Shown: positions 33,799 through 41,088 of the stretch, piece by piece
How the letters are laid out: each line of letters starts with the position of its first letter
Numbering within the stretch: position 1 is the first letter of the stretch
Origin: Streptosporangium pseudovulgare
Lineage (GTDB): Bacteria; Actinomycetota; Actinomycetes; Streptosporangiales; Streptosporangiaceae
Assembly (NCBI RefSeq): GCF_014648055.1
Contig: NZ_BMQJ01000010.1
Location: 186,001-250,000 of the forward strand
Direction: 5' to 3'
Length of the DNA stretch: 64,000 nt
Notes under the pieces: model-generated
What the model was told of the DNA's origin: nothing
Databases searched by the model: none
What the model saw: only the letters and a program-made list of their open reading frames with translations
Translations under genes and position numbers: made by a program

Positions 33799-35172
33799 TC
33801 ACCGCTCCGCGGGCAGGGCGGCGATCACCTCCACCTCGATCATCAGCCCCGGCTGGAACAGCCGCGACACCTCCACGGTGGTGCTGGCCGGGGGCTCACC
33901 GGTGATGTACCGGCCGCGGACGGCCGCGTACTCCAGCAACCGCGACATGTCGGTCAGGTGGGTCCGGATGTGGGTGACGTCGTCGAACGTGCAGCCCTGG
34001 TCGGCGAGGATCCGCGCCAGCAGATCCATCACGTGCTCTGACTGGCGGGTCATGTCGTCCTCGCCGACCACCCGTCCCTCCTCGTCCAGCGCCACCTGCC
34101 CGGAGACGAACAGCAGGCCCGCCGCCCTCGTCGCGTGCGAGTAGCGGCCGTTGGTGGCCGGGACCGACGCGGGGTTCACCTTGTCCACGCCCCGGCTCCG
34201 CACCGCCTCCCCGGCGGTCCCGGCCCGCTCCTCCGCGTGACCGGCGGCGTCCGCGCCGCCCGCCGCGCCGTCGTCCACCCGACCGCCGTCCGCGCCGCCC
34301 GCCGTACGGTTCTCCGCATGACCGGCGGCATCCGCCCGGCCCGCCGTGCCGTCCTCCGTACGGCCGGCCGCCCGCAGATGGCCGAAGACCGCCGTCAGGT
34401 CCGCGCCGCCCAGCCCCGCCGCGGCCGCCTCCAGCAGCCTGTCCCGGGCCGCCGCCGCGATCGTCCCCGCCCCGGGGGAGGCCAGCGTCAGGTCCTTGGC
34501 GGCCAGTCCGAGGGCGTAGCGCGTCCCGGGCGGGCCGTTCTCGACCACCGGCCGTACCCGCTCGACGAGCCCGCCCAGCGGGGTGCCGCCCAGCACGTCC
34601 AGCAGCGCGCCGGCGTCCACGCCGCCGGCCTCCGCGCGGGCCAGGGTCTCGGCCAGCAGCACCTGGGCCGGGACCAGGGCGCTCATCACCGCCACCTTGA
34701 GCGCGGCCCCGGCGCCCGGCCCGCCCGCCTCCCGGACCCGGCCGAACACCTCCAGCACCTCGCGGCAGCGCGCCAGGTCCTCCGGCGCGCCGCCGGCCAG
34801 CACGGTCAGCGTGCCGTCCCGCGCGGGTTCCACGCTGCCCAGCACCGGCGCGTCCACCAGGCCCACCTCCGCGGGGAGCAGCCCGCGGAGCCCGGCCACC
34901 GCCTCCGGCCCGATCGTGGACATCTCCACCACCAGCGTCCCCGGGCGCAGGCCGGGGAGCGCCTCGGTGAGCACCCGCCGGACCGCCTCGGGGTCGCTGA
35001 GCATGGTGATCACCAGCTCCGCCTCCGCCACCGCGGCGGCGGGGGAGCCGGCGACGGTCGCGCCCTCCGTCGCGCGGGAGGTGCGGTTCCACACCGTGAC
35101 CTTGTATCCGGCCGCGACGAGGCGGCCGGCCATCGGGGCGCCCATGCGCCCCAGACCGAGGAAAGCAATCAT
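33799..35172 (-). CDS. Beta-hydroxyacid dehydrogenase-like/RidA fusion protein
   Basis: The 457-residue protein has three parts. Residues 1-160 form an NAD(P)-binding fold (G-L-G-R-M-G, V-T-V-W-N-R-T) and 165-275 the helical dimer domain, as in 3-hydroxyisobutyrate dehydrogenases and imine reductases. Catalytic Lys is kept (A-A-L-K-V) but the usual Asn after it is lost. A ~55-residue Ala/Gly/Asp-rich repeat linker follows. Residues ~330-457 are a complete RidA domain with active-site Arg437 (V-E-V-S-R-L) and I-E-V-E-V-I-A. RidA hydrolyses reactive imines. GTG at 34188 could also start RidA alone. The ATG at 35172 has no ribosome site but a -10-like TACGGT at leaderless spacing. Divergent from LysR. 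Confidence 0.85.
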   Translation of the reverse strand: MIAFLGLGRMGAPMAGRLVAAGYKVTVWNRTSRATEGATVAGSPAAAVAEAELVITMLSDPEAVRRVLTEALPGLRPGTLVVEMSTIGPEAVAGLRGLLPAEVGLVDAPVLGSVEPARDGTLTVLAGGAPEDLARCREVLEVFGRVREAGGPGAGAALKVAVMSALVPAQVLLAETLARAEAGGVDAGALLDVLGGTPLGGLVERVRPVVENGPPGTRYALGLAAKDLTLASPGAGTIAAAARDRLLEAAAAGLGGADLTAVFGHLRAAGRTEDGTAGRADAAGHAENRTAGGADGGRVDDGAAGGADAAGHAEERAGTAGEAVRSRGVDKVNPASVPATNGRYSHATRAAGLLFVSGQVALDEEGRVVGEDDMTRQSEHVMDLLARILADQGCTFDDVTHIRTHLTDMSRLLEYAAVRGRYITGEPPASTTVEVSRLFQPGLMIEVEVIAALPAER

Positions 35173-35179
35173 GTGGGCC

Positions 35180-35185
35180 ACCGTA
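35180..35185 (-). promoter_or_regulatory. Putative leaderless -10 element for the dehydrogenase-RidA gene
   Basis: TACGGT on the minus strand ends seven bases before the ATG at 35172. Same hexamer and spacing as before the histidine kinase gene at 18109. Confidence 0.4.
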
Positions 35186-35245
35186 CGGAGACCCGTGCCA
35201 TTCCACCAGCGACTACATTTCATGTCACCCATGCGTAGGAGGAAT

Positions 35246-36151
35246 GTGTTCGACACCGACGCGCTGCGCCTGCTGGACGCCGTGGCGGCCACCGGCTCGT
35301 TCACCGCGGCCGCGGCCCGGCTCAACTACACCCAGTCGGCGGTCTCCCGGCGGATCGCCGCCCTGGAGGCGCGGGCGGGCGGCCCGCTGTTCGACCGTCT
35401 CGCCCGAGGGGTACGGCTGACCCCGGCCGGGCAGGCGCTGCACCACCACGCCCGGGTGGTGCTGAACCGGCTGGCCCGCGCCGAGGAGGAGCTCGCCGGC
35501 ATCCACGGCGGGCACCGGGGCACGCTGCGCGTCGGCGCGTTCGCCACCGCCAACGTCGCGCTGGTCCCCGGTGCGCTGCGCGCCTTCGCCGACCGCTTCC
35601 CCGACGTGGCCCTCACCCCCGTCGAGGGCCCCAGTGGCGGCCTGCTGCGCCGGATGCGCGAGGGCGAGCTGGACGTCGCGGTGGTCAGCGACTACCCGGC
35701 CGGCCTGCCGTACGACGAGGACGTGGAGCTCACCGAGCTGGTGGAGGAGGAGCTGCTGGTCGCGCTGCCCCGCGGGCACCGGCTGGCCGGGGGAGCCGGG
35801 GGAGCCGGGGGAGAGGCCGTCGACCTGCGCGAGCTGCGCGAGGAGACCTGGATCGAGGCGCCGTCGCCCGGCGGGACGACCATGCTCGCCCAGGCGTGCG
35901 CCCGCGCCGGGTTCGCCCCCCGCGCCACGCTCAGGATCGCCGAGTGGACCGGCAAGTTCGGGTACGTCGCGGCGGGGCTCGGCGTCACCCTGGTGCCCGC
36001 CCTGGCCGCGCCCGCCGTACCGGCCGGCCTGGTGCTGCGCTCCCTCGGCGAGCCGGCCCCGCGCCGGACGGTCTCCACCGCGCTGCCCCGCACGCCCCTG
36101 CCCGCGGCCCGCGCACTGGTGCGCCTGCTCGCCGAGGCGGCGGGACAATAG
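35246..36151 (+). CDS. LysR-family transcriptional regulator
   Basis: The 301-residue protein has the N-terminal LysR helix-turn-helix (about 1-60; A-V-A-A-T-G-S-F-T-A-A-A-A-R-L-N-Y-T-Q-S-A-V-S-R-R-I) and a periplasmic-binding-like effector domain from about 85 (G-T-L-R-V-G-A-F-A-T). The start is uncertain: GTG 35246 gives the usual family N-terminus and follows AGGAGG at only three bases, while ATG 35222 or 35231 would add a few residues. It is divergent from the dehydrogenase-RidA gene, the classic LysR target layout, and its 3' end lies four bases before pabB. Confidence 0.9.
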   Translation: MFDTDALRLLDAVAATGSFTAAAARLNYTQSAVSRRIAALEARAGGPLFDRLARGVRLTPAGQALHHHARVVLNRLARAEEELAGIHGGHRGTLRVGAFATANVALVPGALRAFADRFPDVALTPVEGPSGGLLRRMREGELDVAVVSDYPAGLPYDEDVELTELVEEELLVALPRGHRLAGGAGGAGGEAVDLRELREETWIEAPSPGGTTMLAQACARAGFAPRATLRIAEWTGKFGYVAAGLGVTLVPALAAPAVPAGLVLRSLGEPAPRRTVSTALPRTPLPAARALVRLLAEAAGQ

Positions 36152-36155
36152 CCGC

Positions 36156-37175
36156 ATGCACGACTCGTTCGCCCACGCCGGGGGATTCCTGGCCACCCGG
36201 CTCCGCGACGTCACCACCGACGTGTCCGCGCTCGACGGCGAGGGCTGGTGGGCCGTCGTGCTCGACTACGAGGGCAAGGTCACCTGCGCGCGGTTCGACG
36301 ACGTCCGCCGCGCGCCGCTGCCCGCGCCCCGCCGCCCCTGGCGCGGCCCCGACCCCTCGGCCTGGCGCAGCTCCCTCGACCAGGCCGCCTACGAGGAGGG
36401 GGTGCGCCGCGTCCGCGCCCGCATCGAGCGCGGCGAGGTCTACCAGGCGAACCTGTGCCGGGTTCTGACCGCGCCGCTGCCCGGGGACGCGGACCCGCTG
36501 GCGCTGGCCGTACGGCTGGCCGAGGGCAACCCCGCCCCGTACGCCGCCACGGTGTGCCTGCCCGGCCGCGGCGTGGTGTCGGCCTCCCCGGAGCTCTACC
36601 TGTCGCGGGACGGCGACGTGGTCGAGTCCAGGCCGATCAAGGGGACCGGGGTCACCGCGGACGACCTGCTGGAGAAGGACCGCGCCGAGAACGTGATGAT
36701 CGTCGACCTGGTCCGCAACGACCTGGGCCGGGTCGCCGAGGTCGGCTCGGTCACCGTGCCGGCCCTGTGCGAGGTCGAGGAGCACCCCGGCCTGGTGCAC
36801 CTGGTCTCCACGGTCCGGGCCCGGCTCGCCCCCGGGTACGGCTGGCCGGAGCTGCTGGCGGCGACGTTCCCGCCCGGTTCGGTGACCGGCGCGCCGAAAT
36901 CCACCGCGCTCGGTGTCATCGATGAGCTCGAACCCGAGCCGCGCGGGCCATACTGTGGTGCCGTGGGCTGGGTCGACGCCGACCGGGACCGGGCGTCGCT
37001 GGCCGTGGGCATCCGCACTTTCTGGATCTCCTCCGGTGAGATCCGCTTCGGCACCGGCGCGGGCATCACCTGGGGCAGCGATCCACGACGCGAATGGCAC
37101 GAGACCGAGCTGAAGGCCGCGCGGCTGGTCGCGCTCGCCTCCACATCCGGTTCGGCAGGTTCAGGAGGAAACTGA
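36156..37175 (+). CDS. pabB: Aminodeoxychorismate synthase component I (PabB-like)
   Basis: The 339-residue protein is a chorismate-binding enzyme. It lacks the long N-terminal region of full TrpE/PabB, as many stand-alone forms do. The motif S-R-P-I-K-G-T-G near residue 167 contains the Lys that separates aminodeoxychorismate synthases (P-I-K-G-T) from anthranilate synthases (A-G-T). Further family blocks are E-N-V-M-I-V-D-L-V-R-N-D near residue 186, F-P-P-G-S-V-T-G-A-P-K near residue 240 and I-R-T-F-W-I near the end. It makes 4-amino-4-deoxychorismate using ammonia from a glutaminase partner (PabA), which is not in the window. The next gene starts within its stop codon. Confidence 0.9.
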   Translation: MHDSFAHAGGFLATRLRDVTTDVSALDGEGWWAVVLDYEGKVTCARFDDVRRAPLPAPRRPWRGPDPSAWRSSLDQAAYEEGVRRVRARIERGEVYQANLCRVLTAPLPGDADPLALAVRLAEGNPAPYAATVCLPGRGVVSASPELYLSRDGDVVESRPIKGTGVTADDLLEKDRAENVMIVDLVRNDLGRVAEVGSVTVPALCEVEEHPGLVHLVSTVRARLAPGYGWPELLAATFPPGSVTGAPKSTALGVIDELEPEPRGPYCGAVGWVDADRDRASLAVGIRTFWISSGEIRFGTGAGITWGSDPRREWHETELKAARLVALASTSGSAGSGGN

Positions 37176-38005
37176 TGAACACCCCCATATGGCTCAACGG
37201 GAAACTCGTTCCGGCGGACAGCGCCACGGTGTCGGTCTTCGACCACGGCCTGATGGTCGGCGACGGCGTGTTCGAGACGATCAAATGCGTGAACGGCGTC
37301 TCGTTCGCGCTCACCCGCCACCTCGACCGGCTCCGGCTCTCCGCGCGGCGCATGGACCTGCCCGAGCCCGACACCGACGCGATCGCCGAGGGCGTGCGGG
37401 CGTGCCTCGCCGAGGCCCCGGCCTGGCCGCTCGGCCGGATCCGCGTCACCTACACCAGCGGCCCCGGGCCGCTCGGCTCCGACCGCGGCGACCAGGGCTG
37501 CACCGCCGTGGTGATCGTCGGCGAGCAGAAGCCCTTCCCGGCCACCGCCGACGTCACCGTCGTGCCCTGGCCGCGCAACGAGCGCGGCGCGCTCGCCGGG
37601 GTGAAGAGCACCTCTTACGGCGACAACGCCAAGGCCCTCTTCTACGCCAAGGCGCGGGGCGGCGGCGAGGCGATCTTCGCCAACCTCGCCGGGAACCTCT
37701 GCGAGGGCACCGGGAGCAACATCTTCATCGTGCGCGACGGGCGGCTGATCACCCCCACCCTGGCCTCCGGCTGTCTGGCCGGGGTCACCCGGGCGCTCAC
37801 CCTGGAGTGGTGCGGCGGCACCGAGGAGGACGTCCCGCTGTCGGCCCTCTACGAGGCCGAGGAGGCGTTCCTGACCTCCACCACCCGCGACATCCAGCCC
37901 ATCCGCGCGGTCGACCAGACCGTGCTCCCGGCCGCGCCGGGCCCGATCACCGCCAAGGCGATGCGGGTCTTCGCCGAGCGGGGCGCCGCCGACCTCGACC
38001 CGTGA
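37175..38005 (+). CDS. pabC: Aminotransferase class IV, aminodeoxychorismate lyase-like (PabC)
   Basis: The 276-residue PLP enzyme starts at an ATG overlapping the pabB stop, with AGGAGG inside the pabB end. Class IV features: F-D-H-G-L-M-V-G-D-G-V-F-E-T near residue 23, the PLP-binding Lys in G-V-K-S-T-S-Y near residue 147 and the cofactor phosphate region L-C-E-G-T-G-S-N-I-F near residue 178. Tight coupling to pabB indicates conversion of aminodeoxychorismate to p-aminobenzoate and pyruvate, for folate. Branched-chain or D-amino acid aminotransferases share the fold, so the call rests on context. Confidence 0.88.
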   Translation: MNTPIWLNGKLVPADSATVSVFDHGLMVGDGVFETIKCVNGVSFALTRHLDRLRLSARRMDLPEPDTDAIAEGVRACLAEAPAWPLGRIRVTYTSGPGPLGSDRGDQGCTAVVIVGEQKPFPATADVTVVPWPRNERGALAGVKSTSYGDNAKALFYAKARGGGEAIFANLAGNLCEGTGSNIFIVRDGRLITPTLASGCLAGVTRALTLEWCGGTEEDVPLSALYEAEEAFLTSTTRDIQPIRAVDQTVLPAAPGPITAKAMRVFAERGAADLDP

Positions 38006-38066
38006 TCCGCCGCCGGGCCGCTTCCGCCGCCGACCCGTGATCCGCCGCCGGGCCGCTTCCGGCGGC
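37997..38066. repeat. 35-bp direct repeat at the pabC 3' end
   Basis: The stretch GACCCGTGATCCGCCGCCGG containing the pabC stop is repeated 35 bases later with most of its flank, so the stop region has been duplicated in tandem. Confidence 0.75.
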
Positions 38067-38101
38067 CCGGCCGTGACGCGCCCGCGGGCCGGAGGCTCCG
38101 C

Positions 38102-38139
38102 CCCGGGGGCGCCGCCGGTCGTACGGCGGCGCCCCCGGG
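38102..38139. terminator. GC-rich terminator hairpin between convergent genes
   Basis: A perfect 15-bp stem (CCCGGGGGCGCCGCC and its complement) with an 8-base loop lies between the ends of pabC and the LVIVD gene. It lacks a T-tract, as is common in very G+C-rich genomes, and could act in both directions. Confidence 0.75.
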
Positions 38140-38150
38140 ACCGGTCGCGG

Positions 38151-39557
38151 TCACTCCGCGTACGACACCTGGGTCTGGGCGTTCAGCTCCGCCAGCCTGA
38201 CCTTCCTCGCCGGGTCGGTCAGCGGGTCGTCGACGCGGAGCACGTCCAGGCCCCGGGTCATGTCGCTGGAGTAGATGTGGCCGTTGTAGTAGTAGGCCGA
38301 CCACGAGCCGCCCGCCCGGCCGTCGCCGAGGGGGCCGCGCTCGAAGAAGCCGATCTCCCTCGGTCGCGCCGCGTCGGTGAAGTCCCAGATCGACACCCCG
38401 CCCTGGTACCACGACTGGACCATGACGTCCCGGCCGGGGACCGGCAGCAGCGATCCGTTGTGCGCGACGCAGTTCTCCCCGGGCCGCTGCTCGCGGGGGA
38501 TCTTGAAGTAGGAGCGGAGCCGGAGGCTCCGGCCGCCGACGACGTCGTACACGGCGCTGGCGCCACGGTTCGCCGGGGTGCCGGCGTCGCAGGTGGCGAC
38601 GATGCCGCCGCCCAGCTCGTCACCGAAGACCACCTTGCCGGCGGCGTTGTCGAAGGTGGCCGAGTGCCACAGCGCGAAGTTCTCCTCGTCGCGCACCCGC
38701 TGGAGCACCTTCGGGCGGACGCGGTCGGAGATGTCCAGCAGGAACCCGTCTCCGAAGCAGGCCGCCGCCGCCAGGTCCTTCTCCGGATAGACCGTGATGT
38801 CGTGGCAGCCCGCGGGGTGATCCACGTCTTCGATGCCGGAGATCCGGGGCCGCGCGACCACCTTGGCCGCCGCCGGCCTCCCGACCGGCACCTCCACCAC
38901 CGAGAACCTGTCGTGCGGCGCCGGGCAGGTCCGGGAGTCCGGCTCGGGGCCGGGGGAGGAGACGTAGAGGTACACGGTCCCCGGGTCGTCTCCGGGCACG
39001 AGGGTGTGGGTGTGGGAGCCGCACTCGGTGCGGACCGCCGAGACGAAGGCGGGACGGGCCTTGTCGGTGATGTCGAAGATCCGGATGCCCTCCCACCCCT
39101 CGCCGACCCGGGTCGCGCCCGGGTCGGTGTCGCACCGCTGTCCGCGGCGGGGGGAGTCGATCGACAGGAACAGCAGGTTGCCGTGCACCGACACGTCGTT
39201 CTGCGCGCCGGGGCACAGCACCCGGCTGACCACCGCGGGCCTTTCCGGGTTCGCGATGTCGTAGACGGTGAAGCCGTCGTAGTTGCCGGCGAACGCGTAG
39301 TCACCCTGGAAGGCCAGGTCGGTGCCCCATGACTCGGGGCCGTCGAACGGCGCCGCGGGCGGGACGTTGGCCACGTGGGTGACGTTGGGACTGTGCGCCA
39401 CATCCTCGGCCGCCGGGCCGCCGGGGGTCCGCGCCGGCGAGGCGGCCCGGGATCCCCCGGGAGTCGCGGACTCCGCGTGTTCCGCGGGTTCGGGGCCGGC
39501 GGCGCATCCCGCCGCGAGCAGGAGGGCGGTCAGTCCCAGTACCACGGTCGATCGCAC
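38151..39557 (-). CDS. LVIVD-repeat beta-propeller lipoprotein
   Basis: The 468-residue protein is exported: its signal ends in lipobox L-A-A-G-C with Cys18. After a disordered Ser/Ala-rich segment it shows LVIVD-type propeller blades (G-F-T-V-Y-D-I-A-N-P-E-R-P, G-I-R-I-F-D-I-T-D-K-A-R-P, G-V-S-I-W-D-F-T-D-A-A-R-P), each giving a strand set followed by P-x-x-V/I. Several Cys are spaced as if forming disulfides outside the cell, and His-rich spots (H-T-H-T, G-C-H-D) might bind metal. Proteins of this kind are common in actinobacteria, with no agreed function. It is convergent with pabC. Confidence 0.87.
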   Translation of the reverse strand: MRSTVVLGLTALLLAAGCAAGPEPAEHAESATPGGSRAASPARTPGGPAAEDVAHSPNVTHVANVPPAAPFDGPESWGTDLAFQGDYAFAGNYDGFTVYDIANPERPAVVSRVLCPGAQNDVSVHGNLLFLSIDSPRRGQRCDTDPGATRVGEGWEGIRIFDITDKARPAFVSAVRTECGSHTHTLVPGDDPGTVYLYVSSPGPEPDSRTCPAPHDRFSVVEVPVGRPAAAKVVARPRISGIEDVDHPAGCHDITVYPEKDLAAAACFGDGFLLDISDRVRPKVLQRVRDEENFALWHSATFDNAAGKVVFGDELGGGIVATCDAGTPANRGASAVYDVVGGRSLRLRSYFKIPREQRPGENCVAHNGSLLPVPGRDVMVQSWYQGGVSIWDFTDAARPREIGFFERGPLGDGRAGGSWSAYYYNGHIYSSDMTRGLDVLRVDDPLTDPARKVRLAELNAQTQVSYAE

Positions 39558-39663
39558 GGGGTCCCCATCATGTCGGCGGCCTTCGCCCCATTATGGGAGC
39601 AGCACGCCGTACGTGGAGATCGCAACGGAAGCCGTACGTCGCATGCCGTACGCGGGGCCCGAC

Positions 39664-39689
39664 GCGCCCGCCGTCGTTGCGGCGGGCGT
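39664..39689 (-). terminator. Hairpin after ssgB
   Basis: A 9-bp GC stem (CGCCCGCCG/CGGCGGGCG) with a short loop lies 24 bases downstream of the ssgB stop. Confidence 0.5.
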
Positions 39690-39712
39690 CGGACGGCGTC
39701 GGGTGAAGAGGT

Positions 39713-40129
39713 TCAGGAACTCCAGAGCATGTTGCTGAGCTCGGCGTCGAGATCCATGAAGTCGGCCTCCCGGCCGGCCGGCACGAGTTCGTAGGTGCGG
39801 TGCAGGAACTCCGTCAGCGGAGCCAGCGGCACCTCGAACAGGGCCTGTCCGAACGGGGAGGTGAGGCTGATGTGCAGGGTGCGCTCGCCGTCGGCGCGCG
39901 CGGGCCACACCTGGACGTCGCCGTCGCCGACGCGCCTTACGATGCCCACGGTCAGCAACTCGCGGGCGAAGATCCACTCGACCGGTTCGTCGTTTCCCAC
40001 ATGGAATGCCATTCTGATCGCGTACGGGTCATCGGCTGTGTAGCTGAGACCGGCGAGCAGGGGGACGGTGGTACGGTCGGGGACCACAAGCCGAAGGCCA
40101 AGCTCGGCGGAGACGGTGGAGCTGTTCAT
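39713..40129 (-). CDS. ssgB: SsgA-like sporulation/cell-division regulator (SsgB type)
   Basis: The 138-residue protein belongs to the SsgA-like family, found only in morphologically complex actinomycetes. Features: L-R-L-V-V near residue 12, the D-D-P-Y-A-I-R-M-A-F-H-V near residue 33, V-E-W-I-F-A-R-E-L-L near residue 51 and a C-terminal D-L-D-A-E-L-S-N-M-L. Length and the last block match SsgB best. SsgB helps place FtsZ rings during sporulation septation. The ATG at 40129 is used; AAAAGG lies about 11 bases upstream. This gene is the best taxonomic pointer in the window to a sporulating filamentous organism. Confidence 0.92.
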   Translation of the reverse strand: MNSSTVSAELGLRLVVPDRTTVPLLAGLSYTADDPYAIRMAFHVGNDEPVEWIFARELLTVGIVRRVGDGDVQVWPARADGERTLHISLTSPFGQALFEVPLAPLTEFLHRTYELVPAGREADFMDLDAELSNMLWSS

Positions 40130-40589
40130 CGTCAGCCAAACCTTTTTCGTCGTAGGTCCCCTCTGCGGGGCTTTCACTGCTCTGGCGGACTGTGTCCCGA
40201 GCTATGACGCGGAACAAAGAAACCTGTAGGAAAGATTCCGCCTCCAGGCCCTTCTGTAACACACATCACAGCGCGACATTTGGGCCTCTACCTGGCTAAA
40301 CATCTCCAACAGGGCCATATTTACAAGGGTTTTGCGTATCGTTTTGGTCACCGTCGACTCCCTGGACGGGGCGTCTCGGGCATAGGGGGTCAGCCTGGGC
40401 TGGTTCAGTGCTTCTTCGGACTAGGACGATGCTATGACACCGTAGCCCCCCGGTGGACGCATCCTCCGATCTTTGGGCGGTCATCGTGTCGCCCTCGCGA
40501 TCACCCGGCGCCCCCGGGGCTCGCTTCGCGAGAACGCCGGGAGTGCTGTATGGTTTTCCACGTCGGCACCGCAAGGCGCCGGACAGGGC
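40130..40589. other. Non-coding stretch upstream of ssgB and tRNA-Val(CAC)
   Basis: This 460-base gap has no convincing gene on either strand and is A+T-richer than average around 40200-40350. It must hold the ssgB promoter (minus strand) and the tRNA promoter (plus strand); I cannot point to clear hexamers for either. Confidence 0.6.
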
Positions 40590-40661
40590 GGGCGATTAGC
40601 TCAGCGGGAGAGCGCTTCGTTCACACCGAAGAGGTCACTGGTTCGATCCCAGTATCGCCCA
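40590..40661 (+). tRNA. tRNA-Val (CAC)
   Basis: The 72-nt gene has acceptor stem GGGCGAT/ATCGCCC, discriminator A, anticodon stem CTTCG/CGAAG with loop TTCACAC (anticodon CAC) and T-arm GGTTCGATCC. It closely resembles the Val(GAC) genes elsewhere in the window. An integrase fragment lies 67 bases downstream, so this gene was probably an attachment site. Confidence 0.95.
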
Positions 40662-40671
40662 CCGGCTCAGA

Positions 40672-40702
40672 GGCCGCTTCCCAATCGGGAAGCGGCCTTT
40701 TT
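40672..40702 (+). terminator. Rho-independent terminator of tRNA-Val(CAC)
   Basis: A perfect 11-bp stem GGCCGCTTCCC/GGGAAGCGGCC with loop AATC is followed by TTTTT. It is the best canonical terminator in the window. Confidence 0.92.
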
Positions 40703-40728
40703 GATCTTCTGCGTGACCGACCGGGTGA

Positions 40729-40926
40729 CTACGTCCCGCCGTCACCCCTCGGGAAGACGCGATCCATCGCCTCGGCGCCCTCCGGCGGCACCGGCCGGAG
40801 CTGCCTGCGATAGACCGTCTCGGTCACGGTCGTGCTCCCGTGGCCGACCAGGCGCGAGATGCTCTCCAGGGGCACCCCGCCGTCGAGCGGCGGCGACAGG
40901 AAGCCGTGCCGCATCTCCCGGGAACC
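40729..40926 (-). pseudogene. Tyrosine integrase C-terminal remnant
   Basis: On the minus strand about 65 codons read as the end of a phage-type tyrosine recombinase: R-E-M-R-H-G-F-L-S, G-V-P-L-E-S-I-S-R-L-V-G-H-G-S-T-T-V-T-E-T-V-Y, R-R-Q-L-R-P. These are the box II R-H-x-x and the nucleophile Tyr region. The remaining catalytic core and the DNA-binding part are missing and the sequence before it is unrelated. The fragment points toward tRNA-Val(CAC), the usual place of an integrase beside attL, so an element was inserted here and later lost. Confidence 0.75.
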
Positions 40927-41088
40927 CACTCGCCCGCCGGGATCACGAGTCGCTGACGCGCGGGCGGATCCGCCCGGTGTCGCAATCGCGACATGGCGGA
41001 CAAACGGCACGTGTGACACCTGGCGCACCAGGCATCCCATCACCCACTCTCGTGCTCACTAGTTGTTGCTACGAGAGGTTTCACCCCC

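Noticed and set aside
40590..40702. Attachment-site repeat of the tRNA 3' end elsewhere in the window
   Set aside because: Only the related tRNA-Val(GAC) genes share part of the sequence; no free copy of the tRNA end was found.
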